Below are positions 8,978 through 18,770 of a stretch of DNA of 64,000 bases, one piece after another. Numbering within the stretch: the stretch's first letter is position 1; the number at the start of each line of letters is the position of its first letter. The notes under the pieces are model-generated. The model worked only from the letters and a program-made list of their open reading frames with translations, ran no database searches and was not told the origin of the DNA. Origin of the DNA: Azonexus hydrophilus DSM 23864. Its GTDB lineage: Bacteria; Pseudomonadota; Gammaproteobacteria; Burkholderiales; Rhodocyclaceae. The stretch spans positions 124,001 through 188,000 of the forward strand of contig NZ_AUCE01000011.1 in the NCBI RefSeq assembly GCF_000429605.1, written 5' to 3'. Made by a program: the position numbers and the translations under genes.

Positions 8978-9222
8978 TGTCCGCCCGCCTCATTACCCTC
9001 GAAGCCTGGGCAGTTGCCACCTATGGCAAACATTCGCCCCACATCAACACCCTGCGCCGCTGGGCGCGGGATGCGCTGATTGTGCCAGCACCCGAAAAAC
9101 ACGGGCGCACCTACTACGTCAGCCCAAGCGCCCGATATTGCGACTATCGCAGCCAGACACCTGCAGTGCCTGCAGCCAGGCTGCAGGGCTCCGGCCGCTT
9201 GGTGGATCGCATCGCCCGTTGA
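8977..9222 (+). CDS. Excisionase (Xis)-like protein
   Basis: An 81-residue protein with a winged-helix, MerR-like N-terminus: LITLEAWAVATYGKHSPHIN then TLRRWARDALIVPAPEKHGR and TYYV. This is the layout of lambda-type excisionases (LxEWA...Y, P.TLRRWAR.G.I.P.P.K.GR.YYV). It lies 4 bp before the integrase gene on the same strand. It should bend attachment-site DNA and bias the integrase towards excision, probably by binding near the tandem repeats at 10321-10353. Confidence 0.8.
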   Translation: MSARLITLEAWAVATYGKHSPHINTLRRWARDALIVPAPEKHGRTYYVSPSARYCDYRSQTPAVPAARLQGSGRLVDRIAR

Positions 9223-9226
9223 TCAC

Positions 9227-10309
9227 ATGGGCCGTCGCCGATCCGCTGCCACCCGAGACTTGCCGCCGAACCTCTATGTTCGGCGGGGGTATTACGCCTG
9301 GACCGACCCAAGAGACGGCAAAGTCTATTCGTTGGGGAAAGACAAGCGAAAGGCCGTCAATGAAGCGGTGGAAGCGAACCTGTCATTAACGGAAAGCCTT
9401 GCTCAGCCTCGATTGGTAAATCGCCTCGATGGCGAGCAAGGCAACACCTTGGACGCCTGGTGTGACCGGTACGAAACAATTCTGCAAGATCGCAAGCTTT
9501 CCACCGGAACCCTGAGTACCTATCGACAGCGCCTAAAGGCACTGCGTGAGAAGCACGGCGGCGACCTGATCGGAACAATAACCACCCGGCACATTGCCGA
9601 ATTCCTCGCGCAATGGAAGAGGCATTCGCGCATGGGACAGGCGGTGCGCTCTCTGTTGCTCGATCTGTTCCGGGAAGCCATGGCAGCAGGCTGGACCGAC
9701 AGTAACCCGGTTGAACCGACAAGAGCGCCGCGCCATGAAGTCGCCAGGGCACGCCTTACACTCGCCGATTACCAAGCCATCCACAAGGCAGCCGCCAGCA
9801 TGCCACCCTGGGTGCAGCACAGCATGGAACTGGCAATCGTCACCGGCCAGCGCCGGGCCGACCTGGCAAAGCTAGGGCCGCGCAACGTCAAAGATGGAAA
9901 GCTATGGATCACTCAGGAGAAGACCGGCGCCAAGGTGTGCATTCCCCTTGATCTGAAGCTTGAAGCCATCGGTCTGACAGTCGGCCAGGTGATTGAACGC
10001 TGTCGGGATGCGGTTATAAGTCCCTGCTTCCTGCATCACATTCGCCACGTTGGCCGCGCCAAGCCCGGCGATGCCATCCGAGGCCACACACTGAGCGCCT
10101 TCTTTGCTGAAGCCCGCGACCTGACCGGCATACAGTGGCCTGAAGAGAAAACGCCGCCCAGCTTTCACGAACTGCGCTCCCTGTCGGCTCGCCTCTATGC
10201 AGAACAGGGAATCAACGCTCAAGCCCTACTTGGGCACAAGTCGGCCGACATGACGGCCATCTATCGGGATACTCGCGGCGCTGAGTGGATCGAGGTCAAA
10301 ACCGCCTGA
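9227..10309 (+). CDS. int: Lambda-type tyrosine integrase
   Basis: A 360-residue protein. ATG 9227 is chosen because it follows the Xis stop and opens with the canonical arm-binding domain (MGRRRS...DLPPNLYVRRGYYAW). Upstream residues in frame overlap xis. The catalytic domain shows the Arg in TGQRRADL, HELR (His-x-x-Arg), LLGHKS and the nucleophile Tyr in AIYRDTRG. It reads towards attR, ending 81 bp before the junction. It catalyses recombination between attP and the hoxC 3' end. Confidence 0.93.
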   Translation: MGRRRSAATRDLPPNLYVRRGYYAWTDPRDGKVYSLGKDKRKAVNEAVEANLSLTESLAQPRLVNRLDGEQGNTLDAWCDRYETILQDRKLSTGTLSTYRQRLKALREKHGGDLIGTITTRHIAEFLAQWKRHSRMGQAVRSLLLDLFREAMAAGWTDSNPVEPTRAPRHEVARARLTLADYQAIHKAAASMPPWVQHSMELAIVTGQRRADLAKLGPRNVKDGKLWITQEKTGAKVCIPLDLKLEAIGLTVGQVIERCRDAVISPCFLHHIRHVGRAKPGDAIRGHTLSAFFAEARDLTGIQWPEEKTPPSFHELRSLSARLYAEQGINAQALLGHKSADMTAIYRDTRGAEWIEVKTA

Positions 10310-10320
10310 TTCCAAGCCGG

Positions 10321-10353
10321 ATTTGGTAAACATTTGGTGAACTTTTGGTGAAC
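10321..10353 (+). repeat. Three tandem 11-bp repeats, putative arm-type integrase/Xis sites
   Basis: Three contiguous 11-bp units, ATTTGGTAAAC, ATTTGGTGAAC and TTTTGGTGAAC, lie between the integrase stop (10309) and attR (10391). The first is identical to the copy at 3279-3289. Tandem arm sites beside the core are typical of lambda-family attachment sites. Confidence 0.7.
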
Positions 10354-10360
10354 AATCCCG

Positions 10361-10385
10361 AGAAGCCCGCCAAATGGGGCTTTCT
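10361..10385 (+). terminator. Stem-loop between integrase and hoxC ends
   Basis: AGAAGCCC and GGGCTTTCT arms with an 8-base loop lie between the convergent ends of int (10309) and hoxC (10389). The near-symmetric arms could stop transcription from both sides. The T-run is short. Confidence 0.5.
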
Positions 10386-10388
10386 GGG

Positions 10389-11810
10389 CTAATGCACGGT
10401 ACACACCATGCACGGATCGAAGCTGCGCACCACATGCTGCACGGTCGGCGGCGCGTCATCGCCGGCAGGCAGGCCGACCAGGGCCTGTTCGAGAGCGCCG
10501 GGTGTGCCGGCGGCGTCGCGCGGGGAGAAATTCCAGGTGGTCGGGGCGATGATCTGGTAGCGCTCGATCCGGCCGCGCTTGACGCTCAGCCAGTGGCCCA
10601 GGCCACCGCGGGCGGCTTCGACCAGACCGACGGCCTGGCCGCTGTCGGGTAGCGGCGCCGGCAGACAGAAAGGTTCGCCCGGCTCGATCGCACGCAGCCA
10701 GTTTTCCATCGCCGGAACGACTTGGGCGACTTCGAGCATGCGGGCGACGATGCGGGCGGTGACGCTGCCGCCATGGCGGGCGACCAGATCGCGCAGCAGA
10801 GGGTGGCCGGCGACGAGTTGCCGGGATAATGCGCCGGTTTCGACTACCTGACCGCCGTAGCGCGGGGCCTTGCACCAGGTGTAGGCCTCGGCCTTGTCGG
10901 CATCGACACGGGTTTCACCCTGCGCCGGCGGCAAGGGCGTGTCGCCATATAGCCAGGAATGGCTGACATCTTCGGCAATCCTGGTCATATCGAGCGGCTG
11001 AGCGCCCGTATCGGCTTGCCACAGGCCGGCCGGAAACAGTTCGTAGGCGCCGTAGGACAGGAAACGGTCGGCGGCGCGACCGCAGCGCTCCAACCCGAGA
11101 TCGCCGGCGGCACGCAGGAACAGGGCGAAGTCGCCGTCGCGAGTCGCGGCCCACGCCTGCAGTTCGTCGAAGGCGGCGAGGCCGGCAAAGGCTTCAAGCG
11201 AATCGGCGAACAGCCTGCCTTCGAGGAAAGCGCGGAACTCGCGCAGCAGCGCCAGGATGCGGATGCGTTCGGCAGCGGTCATCGCCTTGCTGCTGCCACC
11301 CGGCTGCAGCGCCAGCGTGTGCGGCCAGCGGCCGGCCAGGAAACCGGTCAGGTTGAAGAAGCGGGCACGGGCCTGCAGCCAGGGCGCGACAGCGCTGCCG
11401 TGCTGGGCGGTGAAGCGCCGGGCGACATCGTCGTGCCAATGGCGCCCGGCGTAGGCGGCACGGGCAAAATCGGGCATGAAGAACAGGTGGAAATGCGTCA
11501 GGTGGTCGGCCAGGTTTTCCGTCGCCAGCACCAGCCGGCTCGCCAGTTGCCCGTTCGGCGGCGGCGTCACGCCGGCCAGCGCGGCCAGTGCCGAGGCCGC
11601 CGCCGCCGACTGGGCGACCGAGCAGATGCCGCAGATGCGCGGCACGACGGCCAGGGCATCGGCCGGGTCGCGGCCGACGAGGATCTGCTCGAAGCCCCGG
11701 AACAGCGGCGAATTGACGCGCGCGGCGACAACCCGGCCGGCGTCGATATCGAGACCGATTTCCAGATCGCCTTCGACACGGTTGAACGGACCAACCTGGA
11801 TGCGCTTCAT
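10389..11810 (-). CDS. hoxC: Regulatory (H2-sensing) NiFe hydrogenase large subunit
   Basis: A 473-residue protein (also hupV). ATG 11810 overlaps the hoxB stop. The NiFe ligands are C60/C63 (RICGICSVAQ) and C467/C470 (FDPCMVCTVH). The chain ends directly at the final His, with no peptide for a maturation protease, as known for HoxC/HupV regulatory hydrogenases. With HoxB it forms the cytoplasmic H2 sensor that controls the hydrogenase operon. Its last codons and TAG stop come from the integrated element: the crossover core covers the second Cys-x-x-Cys codons, and the original TGA-ended tail survives at 3137-3159. In C. necator hoxJ follows; here the element follows. Confidence 0.95.
   Translation of the reverse strand: MKRIQVGPFNRVEGDLEIGLDIDAGRVVAARVNSPLFRGFEQILVGRDPADALAVVPRICGICSVAQSAAAASALAALAGVTPPPNGQLASRLVLATENLADHLTHFHLFFMPDFARAAYAGRHWHDDVARRFTAQHGSAVAPWLQARARFFNLTGFLAGRWPHTLALQPGGSSKAMTAAERIRILALLREFRAFLEGRLFADSLEAFAGLAAFDELQAWAATRDGDFALFLRAAGDLGLERCGRAADRFLSYGAYELFPAGLWQADTGAQPLDMTRIAEDVSHSWLYGDTPLPPAQGETRVDADKAEAYTWCKAPRYGGQVVETGALSRQLVAGHPLLRDLVARHGGSVTARIVARMLEVAQVVPAMENWLRAIEPGEPFCLPAPLPDSGQAVGLVEAARGGLGHWLSVKRGRIERYQIIAPTTWNFSPRDAAGTPGALEQALVGLPAGDDAPPTVQHVVRSFDPCMVCTVH
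10391..10413. repeat. attR, right junction inside the hoxC 3' end
   Basis: This is the second copy of the junction repeat, with its core at 10402-10411. It supplies the last codons of hoxC, with TAG replacing the TGA still visible at attL. The encoded residues around the active-site Cys-x-x-Cys are unchanged. Integration therefore swaps codons synonymously (TGC to TGT, GTT to GTG, TGA to TAG) and keeps the hydrogenase subunit whole. Confidence 0.88.
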
Positions 11811-12798
11811 TTGCCGCCCTTTTTCACGCCCGGCCGGACCACGGTGTGGTCGACGACGGCGTTGTCGCGCACCCGTTTTGGCGTTGCCGACTTGGACAGC
11901 GCGGCGAGTGCAACGAACCAGGCTTTCGGCATGTCGACCGGCAGGCCGACCGGGATGCCGGCCAGCTTGGGCGTTTCCTGGAAAGCATGGCCGGGCGATT
12001 CGAACCCTGGCTCGGTACAGGCGATGCAGGCGTAGCCGCCCTTCAGGCAGGAACCGGCGCCATTCCAGGCCCGCGTGTTGCAGTCGGCGTGCGCCTGCGT
12101 ACCTTTGCAACCGAGGTTTTCCATCAGACAGCCGAGGTCGGAATGCTTTTCGGCGCTGGCCTTGAATTCGTAGAACTCGTTGCGCGGGCAGCCGTGATGG
12201 ACCAGTTGCTCGGCGTACAACAGCGGGCGGCCGATTTCGTCGAGATCGCTGGTGCGCAGGCCGTCGATGGCCAGCTTTTCCAGGGTATCGACCACCCAGC
12301 CCGGATGCGTCGGACAGCCGGCAATATTGACCACCGGCAGACCGCCCCGGGAGATGAATCCCTTGCCGAGCAATCCGCCCGGCGTGTCGGTGTCGTACTG
12401 CAGGCCGCAGGCCTCCAGCGGATTACCCGGCGTGCTCGCCGAAAACCCACCCCAGGCGGTGCAGGAACCGATGGCGAACACCCACTTCGCCTGCTCGGCC
12501 AGGCGCTGCACCCACTCGGTCAACGGTCGGCCGCTGCCAGCCATCAGGTGGAACTTGCCGGTACCGTTCGGCCCGCGCAGCATCGCGCCCTCGACGCAAA
12601 GCACATCGAATTCGCGCCGGCCGGCCGCGCAATCTTCCAGTACCGCCAATGCCTCTTCGCCGCTGGCTTCCGACAGCGCCGGATGCCAGACGAAGTCGAT
12701 GCCGGCGTCGCGCAACTCGTCGAAGAGCGGCCGCGGTTCGTGGCACAGCAGCGACTGGGTGCAGCCGCCGCAACCGCCGCTTTGCAACCAGAGGACTT

Positions 12799-12802
<4 letters not shown>
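11807..12802 (-). CDS. hoxB: Regulatory NiFe hydrogenase small subunit
   Basis: A 331-residue protein (also hupU). It starts MKVLWLQSGGCGGCTQS, with proximal-cluster cysteines C11 and C14 right at the N-terminus. It has no Tat signal, unlike HoxK, so it stays in the cytoplasm. Further Cys-rich motifs (CPTHPGW, HHGCPRNEFYEF, LGCKGTQAHADC, YACIACTEPGFE) carry the iron-sulfur clusters. It overlaps hoxC at one end and hoxA at the other, forming the unit hoxA-hoxB-hoxC. It passes electrons within the H2 sensor rather than to respiration. Confidence 0.95.
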
Positions 12803-14282
<1,480 letters not shown>

Positions 14283-14286
<4 letters not shown>

Positions 14287-15959
14287 GCGGGAATCTTCCA
14301 GTCGAGATCGCGGTGCCGCGCCAGATGACGCGGCGTCCACGAATGCGGGCTTTTCTGGACGAAATGATAACGCGCGACGTGATAGGCCGGGTCGAAGCCG
14401 TAGAAATTGCGGCGCATCGCCGCCAGTTCCTCGTCGCGGTATTGCGCCAGCGGCTTGACCGCCTCGTCGGCGGCGCGGCGGGCATTCTTGTCCGCCAACT
14501 GGTTGGAGAAATCGGGTGCGTGCGCCAGTTCGACGGCCCGGCGGGCGACATCGACGGCATAGCCCGGCGCCGGCAGACAGGCATCGTAGAAGCCCAGACG
14601 CACGGCCTCGGCCGCCGCCATCGGCAGGCGATGGCGCATGATCGCCGCGGCGCCGTCGGCACCGACGCGCGGTGGCAGCAAATAGGTCCAGAACTCCGAA
14701 CCGAACAGGTTGCCCATGTTCTTGTAGTGCGGATTGAGCATGACCCCGTCGCGCACCCACACCCGGTCGCAGGCGCGCGCCAGGAAACAGCCACCGGCCC
14801 CGGTGTTGCCGCCGACGGCGGCGACGGTCAATTGCGTCGTGCAGCGCAGGATGGCCTCGGCCAGATCGTCGATGGCGTTGATGTTGGCCCAGGATTCGTC
14901 CGGCGGACTGTCGGCGGATTCGATCACGTTCAGATGAATGCCGTTCGACCAGAAATCGCTGCCGCCGGTCAGTACGATGACGCGCACCGGCTGCGTCGTC
15001 GCCCAGCGGAAAGCCTCGGTCAGACGCCGGCACTGTGCCGTACTCATCGCGCCATTGTAGAAATCGAAGGACAGGAAGCCGACGCCGTCGGCCGCCGACC
15101 AGGCGATGTCCTGCCAAGTCGGCTGCACCGCGCGCTGCCAGCCGGCCAGCGGCACTTCCGGCAAGCCGGCGGCTTCCGGAAAAGCCAGCGTCGCCGGCAA
15201 CTTGATCCCGCCCGGGCGCTTGACGTGGCCGATCCACACCGCGCCGTCGACGGTTGCCCGGCAGACGGCCGTTTCGCGCCGCGCCAGCAACTCGCCCGTC
15301 GCGCCGCGCAATTCGCTTTCCGGGTGCGCATCGAACAGGTGACAGGGCGCGCCGAACAATTCGTCGGCAACGCCGGGAAAGCCGTCGGCTGCGTGCAGGC
15401 GGGCGAGGATATCGGCGGTCGACTGCGTGTTCCAGTCGATTCTCCGGTCGGCCTGGCGCATCGGGGGATGCGCGGCGCCGGGCACACGTTGGGCAACGAA
15501 GTCGCCGGCGGCGAAACGCTCGATCGCCTGCAGTACGGCGCGCACCGCCGCTTCGGTGACTTCGTTGCGGTACAGCGAAGCCTTGGCCGCCAGGCGCATG
15601 GCAAAGCTCGCGCTGGCCCAGACCGGACCGGCATCCATTTCGGCCTCGGCCTGCAGCACGGTCACGCCCCAGTGCGGTTCACCGCGCTGTATCGCCCAGT
15701 CCAGCGCCGACGGACCGCGATCGCCGGGAACGCCCGGATGCACCACGAAACAGGGCAGCGCCGACCAGACCGACGCCGGAATCGCCCGCTTGAGGAACGG
15801 CGCCAGCAAAAGATCGGGCCGAAAGCGCGCCACCGCCTCTTCGGTCACCGAGTCGGCAATGTCGAACTCGACGCTGAGCTCGTGTCCGCGCGCGGCCAAT
15901 TCGCAGAACAGGCGCTGCGTCAGGCTGTTGAAGCTGTGCGTTATGAATAATATCCGCAT
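14283..15959 (-). CDS. hypX: HypX, CO-forming maturation protein for the NiFe centre
   Basis: A 558-residue two-domain protein (also hoxX). Residues 1-240 resemble methionyl-tRNA formyltransferase/formyl-THF enzymes (PCFVVHPGVPGDRGPSALDW). Residues about 275-540 form an enoyl-CoA hydratase/crotonase fold (VIVLTGGSDFWSNGIHLN, GGNTGAGGCFLARACD). By family knowledge it turns formyl-THF via formyl-CoA into CO, the ligand of the active-site iron under aerobic conditions, which fits an oxygen-tolerant enzyme. It is separated from hypE by a small gene on the opposite strand, so it probably has its own promoter in 15960-16123. Confidence 0.93.
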
Positions 15960-16123
15960 GTTATGTAGGTTTTTTTCAAAGAGGCAAAAAGCGTGAATCG
16001 CGCTACCACGGGGATTGCCGGCAGGCGCCTATTCATTCTGGGCACAGCTATGACCTTCGCTATATTTTTCAATCACTTGCATTTCGCTAGGATGCGAAAA
16101 ATTGTCTCAGGGAGTTCATCAAC

Positions 16124-16324
16124 ATGGCCGCCACTCAGCGCAAATCGTCCCGCCCCCGCGTCGCCCCCCGGCCCCGCGTGGACTATGTCGCCGCCGTCCG
16201 CTATCCCGATGGCCGCAGCGACCTCTTCTATGTCCGCAACGCCGACAACCTTGCCGATGCCCGCGAGATGGTGCTGCTCGAAGTTGGCGAAGTGCGCAGC
16301 CTGGTGCTTGCCGAGCGACACTGA
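16124..16324 (+). CDS. 66-residue hypothetical protein antiparallel to the hyp operon
   Basis: ATG 16124 follows GGGA 14 bp upstream. The protein is basic at the N-terminus, then has a compact alternating pattern (VDYVAAVRYPDGRSDLFYV, NADNLADAREMVLLEVGEVR). It lies on the plus strand between hypE and hypX, which are both minus, and ends 7 bp from the hypE stop. No family or function is recognised. Composition and start signal look coding. It breaks what is a continuous hyp unit in C. necator. Confidence 0.55.
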   Translation: MAATQRKSSRPRVAPRPRVDYVAAVRYPDGRSDLFYVRNADNLADAREMVLLEVGEVRSLVLAERH

Positions 16325-16331
16325 AAGCACC

Positions 16332-17384
16332 TCAGCAGATCCGCGGCAGCTGCTCGCCGGACAACCAGTCCACCATTCGCCGCCCACCGAAAGCCGTGGT
16401 CATCTGGACAAAATGATGATCGTCGGCGACGACCTGACCAATGATGGCTGCCGCCTGCCCAAGCGGGTGAGCCCGCATGACCGATAACAGCATTTCTGCG
16501 TCTTTTTCTCCACAGATGGCGACCAGTTTCCCCTCGTTCGCGACATAAAGCGGATCCAGCCCGAGCAGTTCGCAGGCCGCGTTGACCGCCGGTTTTACCG
16601 GCAGCGCCTTTTCCTGCAGCATCATGCCGACGCCCGACTGGCGGGCAATCTCGTTCAAGGTCGTGGCCAGCCCACCGCGCGTCGGGTCGCGCAGCACGCG
16701 CAAGTCGACGCCGCTGCCCAGCAGCGTTTCGATCAGCCCATGCAGCGCGGCGGTGTCGGAGACGATGGGCGACTCGAAACCCAGGCTCTCGCGCTCGGCC
16801 ATGATCGCCATGCCGTGGTCGCCGAGCGTACCGGAAACCAGAATCACATCGCCCGGCCGCGCCCGCCGCCCGGACAGCTCGCGCCCCGGCGGCACGACGC
16901 CGACGCCGGTGGTGGTGATGAACACCCCGTCGCCCTTGCCGCGCTCGACCACCTTGGTGTCGCCGGTCACCACCGGCACCCCGGCGGCGCTCGCCGCCGC
17001 CGCCATGCTCTGCACGATGCGGGCGAGGTCGCCAAGCGGGAAGCCCTCCTCGAGGATGAAGCTGGCCGCCAGATAAAGCGGCCTGGCGCCCATCACCGCG
17101 ACGTCGTTGACCGTGCCATGCACCGACAGGCAGCCGATGTCGCCGCCCGGGAAGAACAGCGGCGAGACGACGTGAGCGTCGGTCGCCATCACCAGCCGGC
17201 CCTCGCCCGGCAGTGGCAGCACGGCGCCGTCGTCGCCCTGGCCGAGGTATTCGTTGCCGAGATGGCGGGCGAACAGCTCGTCGATCAGTTGCGCCATTGC
17301 CCGGCCGCCCGAACCGTGGGCCAGGTCGACCTGGCCGTGCTTGAGGTCGAGAGGGCGGATGTAGGGTTTGCGGGTTTCAGACAT
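16332..17384 (-). CDS. hypE: Hydrogenase maturation protein HypE
   Basis: A 350-residue PurM/AIR-synthase-like protein. ATG 17384 overlaps the hypD stop by 8 bp; longer frames run into hypD. The N-terminus carries the ATP site (LAHGSGGRAM), with the central GDTKVVERGKGDG motif. The chain ends LPRIC, the conserved C-terminal Cys that receives carbamoyl from HypF and is dehydrated to thiocyanate, the source of the iron cyanide ligands. It works with HypF, HypC and HypD. Confidence 0.97.
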   Translation of the reverse strand: MSETRKPYIRPLDLKHGQVDLAHGSGGRAMAQLIDELFARHLGNEYLGQGDDGAVLPLPGEGRLVMATDAHVVSPLFFPGGDIGCLSVHGTVNDVAVMGARPLYLAASFILEEGFPLGDLARIVQSMAAAASAAGVPVVTGDTKVVERGKGDGVFITTTGVGVVPPGRELSGRRARPGDVILVSGTLGDHGMAIMAERESLGFESPIVSDTAALHGLIETLLGSGVDLRVLRDPTRGGLATTLNEIARQSGVGMMLQEKALPVKPAVNAACELLGLDPLYVANEGKLVAICGEKDAEMLLSVMRAHPLGQAAAIIGQVVADDHHFVQMTTAFGGRRMVDWLSGEQLPRIC

Positions 17385-18501
17385 CCTTGTACCGTCCATA
17401 GGTGTAATGCGCCGCACAGGCGCCTTCCGAACTGACCATGCACGAGCCCACCGGATTCTCCGGCGTGCACACCGTTCCGAAGATCTTGCAGTCCTGCGGC
17501 CGCTTGACCCCGCGCAGGATCGCCCCGCATTCGCAGGCCTTGTGATCCGGCACCGAGGCATAGCTCACGGAAAAACGCCTTTCGGCGTCAAATTCGGCGA
17601 ACGCGCCGCGAATGCGCAGCGCCGAGTACGGTAAAACGTTCAACCCCCGCCATTCGAAGTGCTTGCGCATCTCGAAGACCTCGGCGACCAAGGCCTGCGC
17701 TTTCAGGTTGCCGTCGCGGTCAACGGCGCGCGAGAACTCGTTTTCGACTTCGGCGCGGCCTTCGTTGACCTGGCGGATGAGCATGCGGATCGCCTGCATC
17801 ACGTCAAGCGGCTCAAAACCGGCGATGACCACGGGCTTGCGGTACTCCTCGGCGAAGAATTCGTAGGGCCGGCTGCCGATGATCGTCGACACGTGCGCCG
17901 GGCCGACGAAGCCGTCGAGCGGTACGGTGCCCCACTGACGCACTTCCGGCGATTCGAGGATGCTGGAGATCGCCGACGGCGTCAGCACGTGGCAGCAGAG
18001 CACCGAGAAGTTCTTCAGGCCGAGCGCGGCGGCCTGCTTGATCGCCACCGCGGTGGGCGGCGTCGTCGTTTCGAAGCCGATGGCGAAGAAGACGACCTGT
18101 TTGTCCGGGTTCTTCTGCGCCAGCGTGACGGCGTCGGCGCTCGAATAGACCATGCGGATGTCTCCGCCCTTCGCTTTCGCCTTCAGCAGCGACAGGCTGT
18201 CGGAGGCCGGCACGCGCAGGCAGTCGCCGTAGGTGCACAAGGTCACGCCCTCGTCGAGCGCCAGGCGGATGGCCTGGTCGACGCGGCCGATCGGCAACAC
18301 ACAGACCGGGCAGCCGGGGCCGTGGATCATGCGCACGTTGGCCGGCAGCAGGTCGGAGACGCCGTAGCGCGAGATGGCGTGGGTGTGGCCGCCGCAGAAT
18401 TCCATGAAATGGTAGTTGCGGTTCGGGTCGGCCTCGGCGCGGATGCTGGCGGCGATCTTCTGCGCCACGTCGCCGTCGCGGAATTCGTCGATGTATTTCA
18501 T
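17377..18501 (-). CDS. hypD: Hydrogenase maturation protein HypD
   Basis: A 374-residue protein with FCGGHTHAI, GPGCPVCVLP and a C-terminal cysteine region (ACECGAILRG, CKIFGTVCTPENPVGSCMVS) that binds the 4Fe-4S cluster. With HypC it is the scaffold on which Fe(CN)2CO is assembled. Its stop overlaps hypE by 8 bp and its start abuts hypC. Confidence 0.97.
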   Translation of the reverse strand: MKYIDEFRDGDVAQKIAASIRAEADPNRNYHFMEFCGGHTHAISRYGVSDLLPANVRMIHGPGCPVCVLPIGRVDQAIRLALDEGVTLCTYGDCLRVPASDSLSLLKAKAKGGDIRMVYSSADAVTLAQKNPDKQVVFFAIGFETTTPPTAVAIKQAAALGLKNFSVLCCHVLTPSAISSILESPEVRQWGTVPLDGFVGPAHVSTIIGSRPYEFFAEEYRKPVVIAGFEPLDVMQAIRMLIRQVNEGRAEVENEFSRAVDRDGNLKAQALVAEVFEMRKHFEWRGLNVLPYSALRIRGAFAEFDAERRFSVSYASVPDHKACECGAILRGVKRPQDCKIFGTVCTPENPVGSCMVSSEGACAAHYTYGRYKDV

Positions 18502-18749
18502 CAGTGCAGCGTCAGGCCGTCGCCGTCGGCGGTCAGCTGTCCCATTTCGGCAAACAGCTTGAGCGTCTGCTCGGCTTCTTCCGGGTCGAGCTTGTTCAGC
18601 GCGTAGCCGACATGGACGATGACGTAGTCGCCGACGGCGACGCCGTCGACCAGCGACAGCGAGATTTCCTTGCGCACGCCGGCAAGATCGACGACGGCAT
18701 TGTCGCCGTCACGCAGTTCGACGACCTGGGCGGGAATCGCGAGACACAT
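18501..18749 (-). CDS. hypC: Hydrogenase assembly chaperone HypC
   Basis: An 82-residue protein beginning MCLAIPAQV; the Cys after Met coordinates the Fe(CN)2CO unit. It has the typical GDYVIVHVGYAL core and lies directly before hypD. The paralogue HoxL at 25862-26164 is the partner dedicated to the membrane-bound hydrogenase, while HypC is the general one. Confidence 0.96.
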   Translation of the reverse strand: MCLAIPAQVVELRDGDNAVVDLAGVRKEISLSLVDGVAVGDYVIVHVGYALNKLDPEEAEQTLKLFAEMGQLTADGDGLTLH

Positions 18750-18770
18750 GGGGCTTCCTTTCGGGGGAGT

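Larger units (their letters stand above)
3139..10413. mobile_element. 7.25-kb integrative element inserted in the 3' end of hoxC
   Basis: The element is bounded by a 23-bp imperfect direct repeat (3139-3161 and 10391-10413, 20/23 identical) with an identical 10-bp core CACACCATGC. Its integrase and excisionase lie at the right end, reading towards the right junction. Copies of an 11-bp motif near both ends look like arm-type integrase sites. Cargo in order: toxin-antitoxin-like pair, XRE repressor, second regulator, three small ORFs, P2 gpA-like rolling-circle initiator, DUF3653-like protein, a 52-residue ORF, Xis and Int. No capsid, portal, terminase or secretion genes are visible, so it is a satellite-like or plasmid-like element rather than a complete phage. 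The left 1.8 kb is noticeably more AT-rich than the flanking chromosome. Confidence 0.9.

Noticed and set aside
10321-10353. Tandem 11-bp repeats as a CRISPR-like array
   Set aside because: The units are contiguous with no spacers and a copy lies at the other end of the element; arm-type integrase sites fit better.
10389-11810. hoxC truncated by the inserted element
   Set aside because: The element-supplied codons restore FDPCMVCTVH and a stop. The empty-site reconstruction encodes the same residues, and regulatory hydrogenases naturally end at this His.
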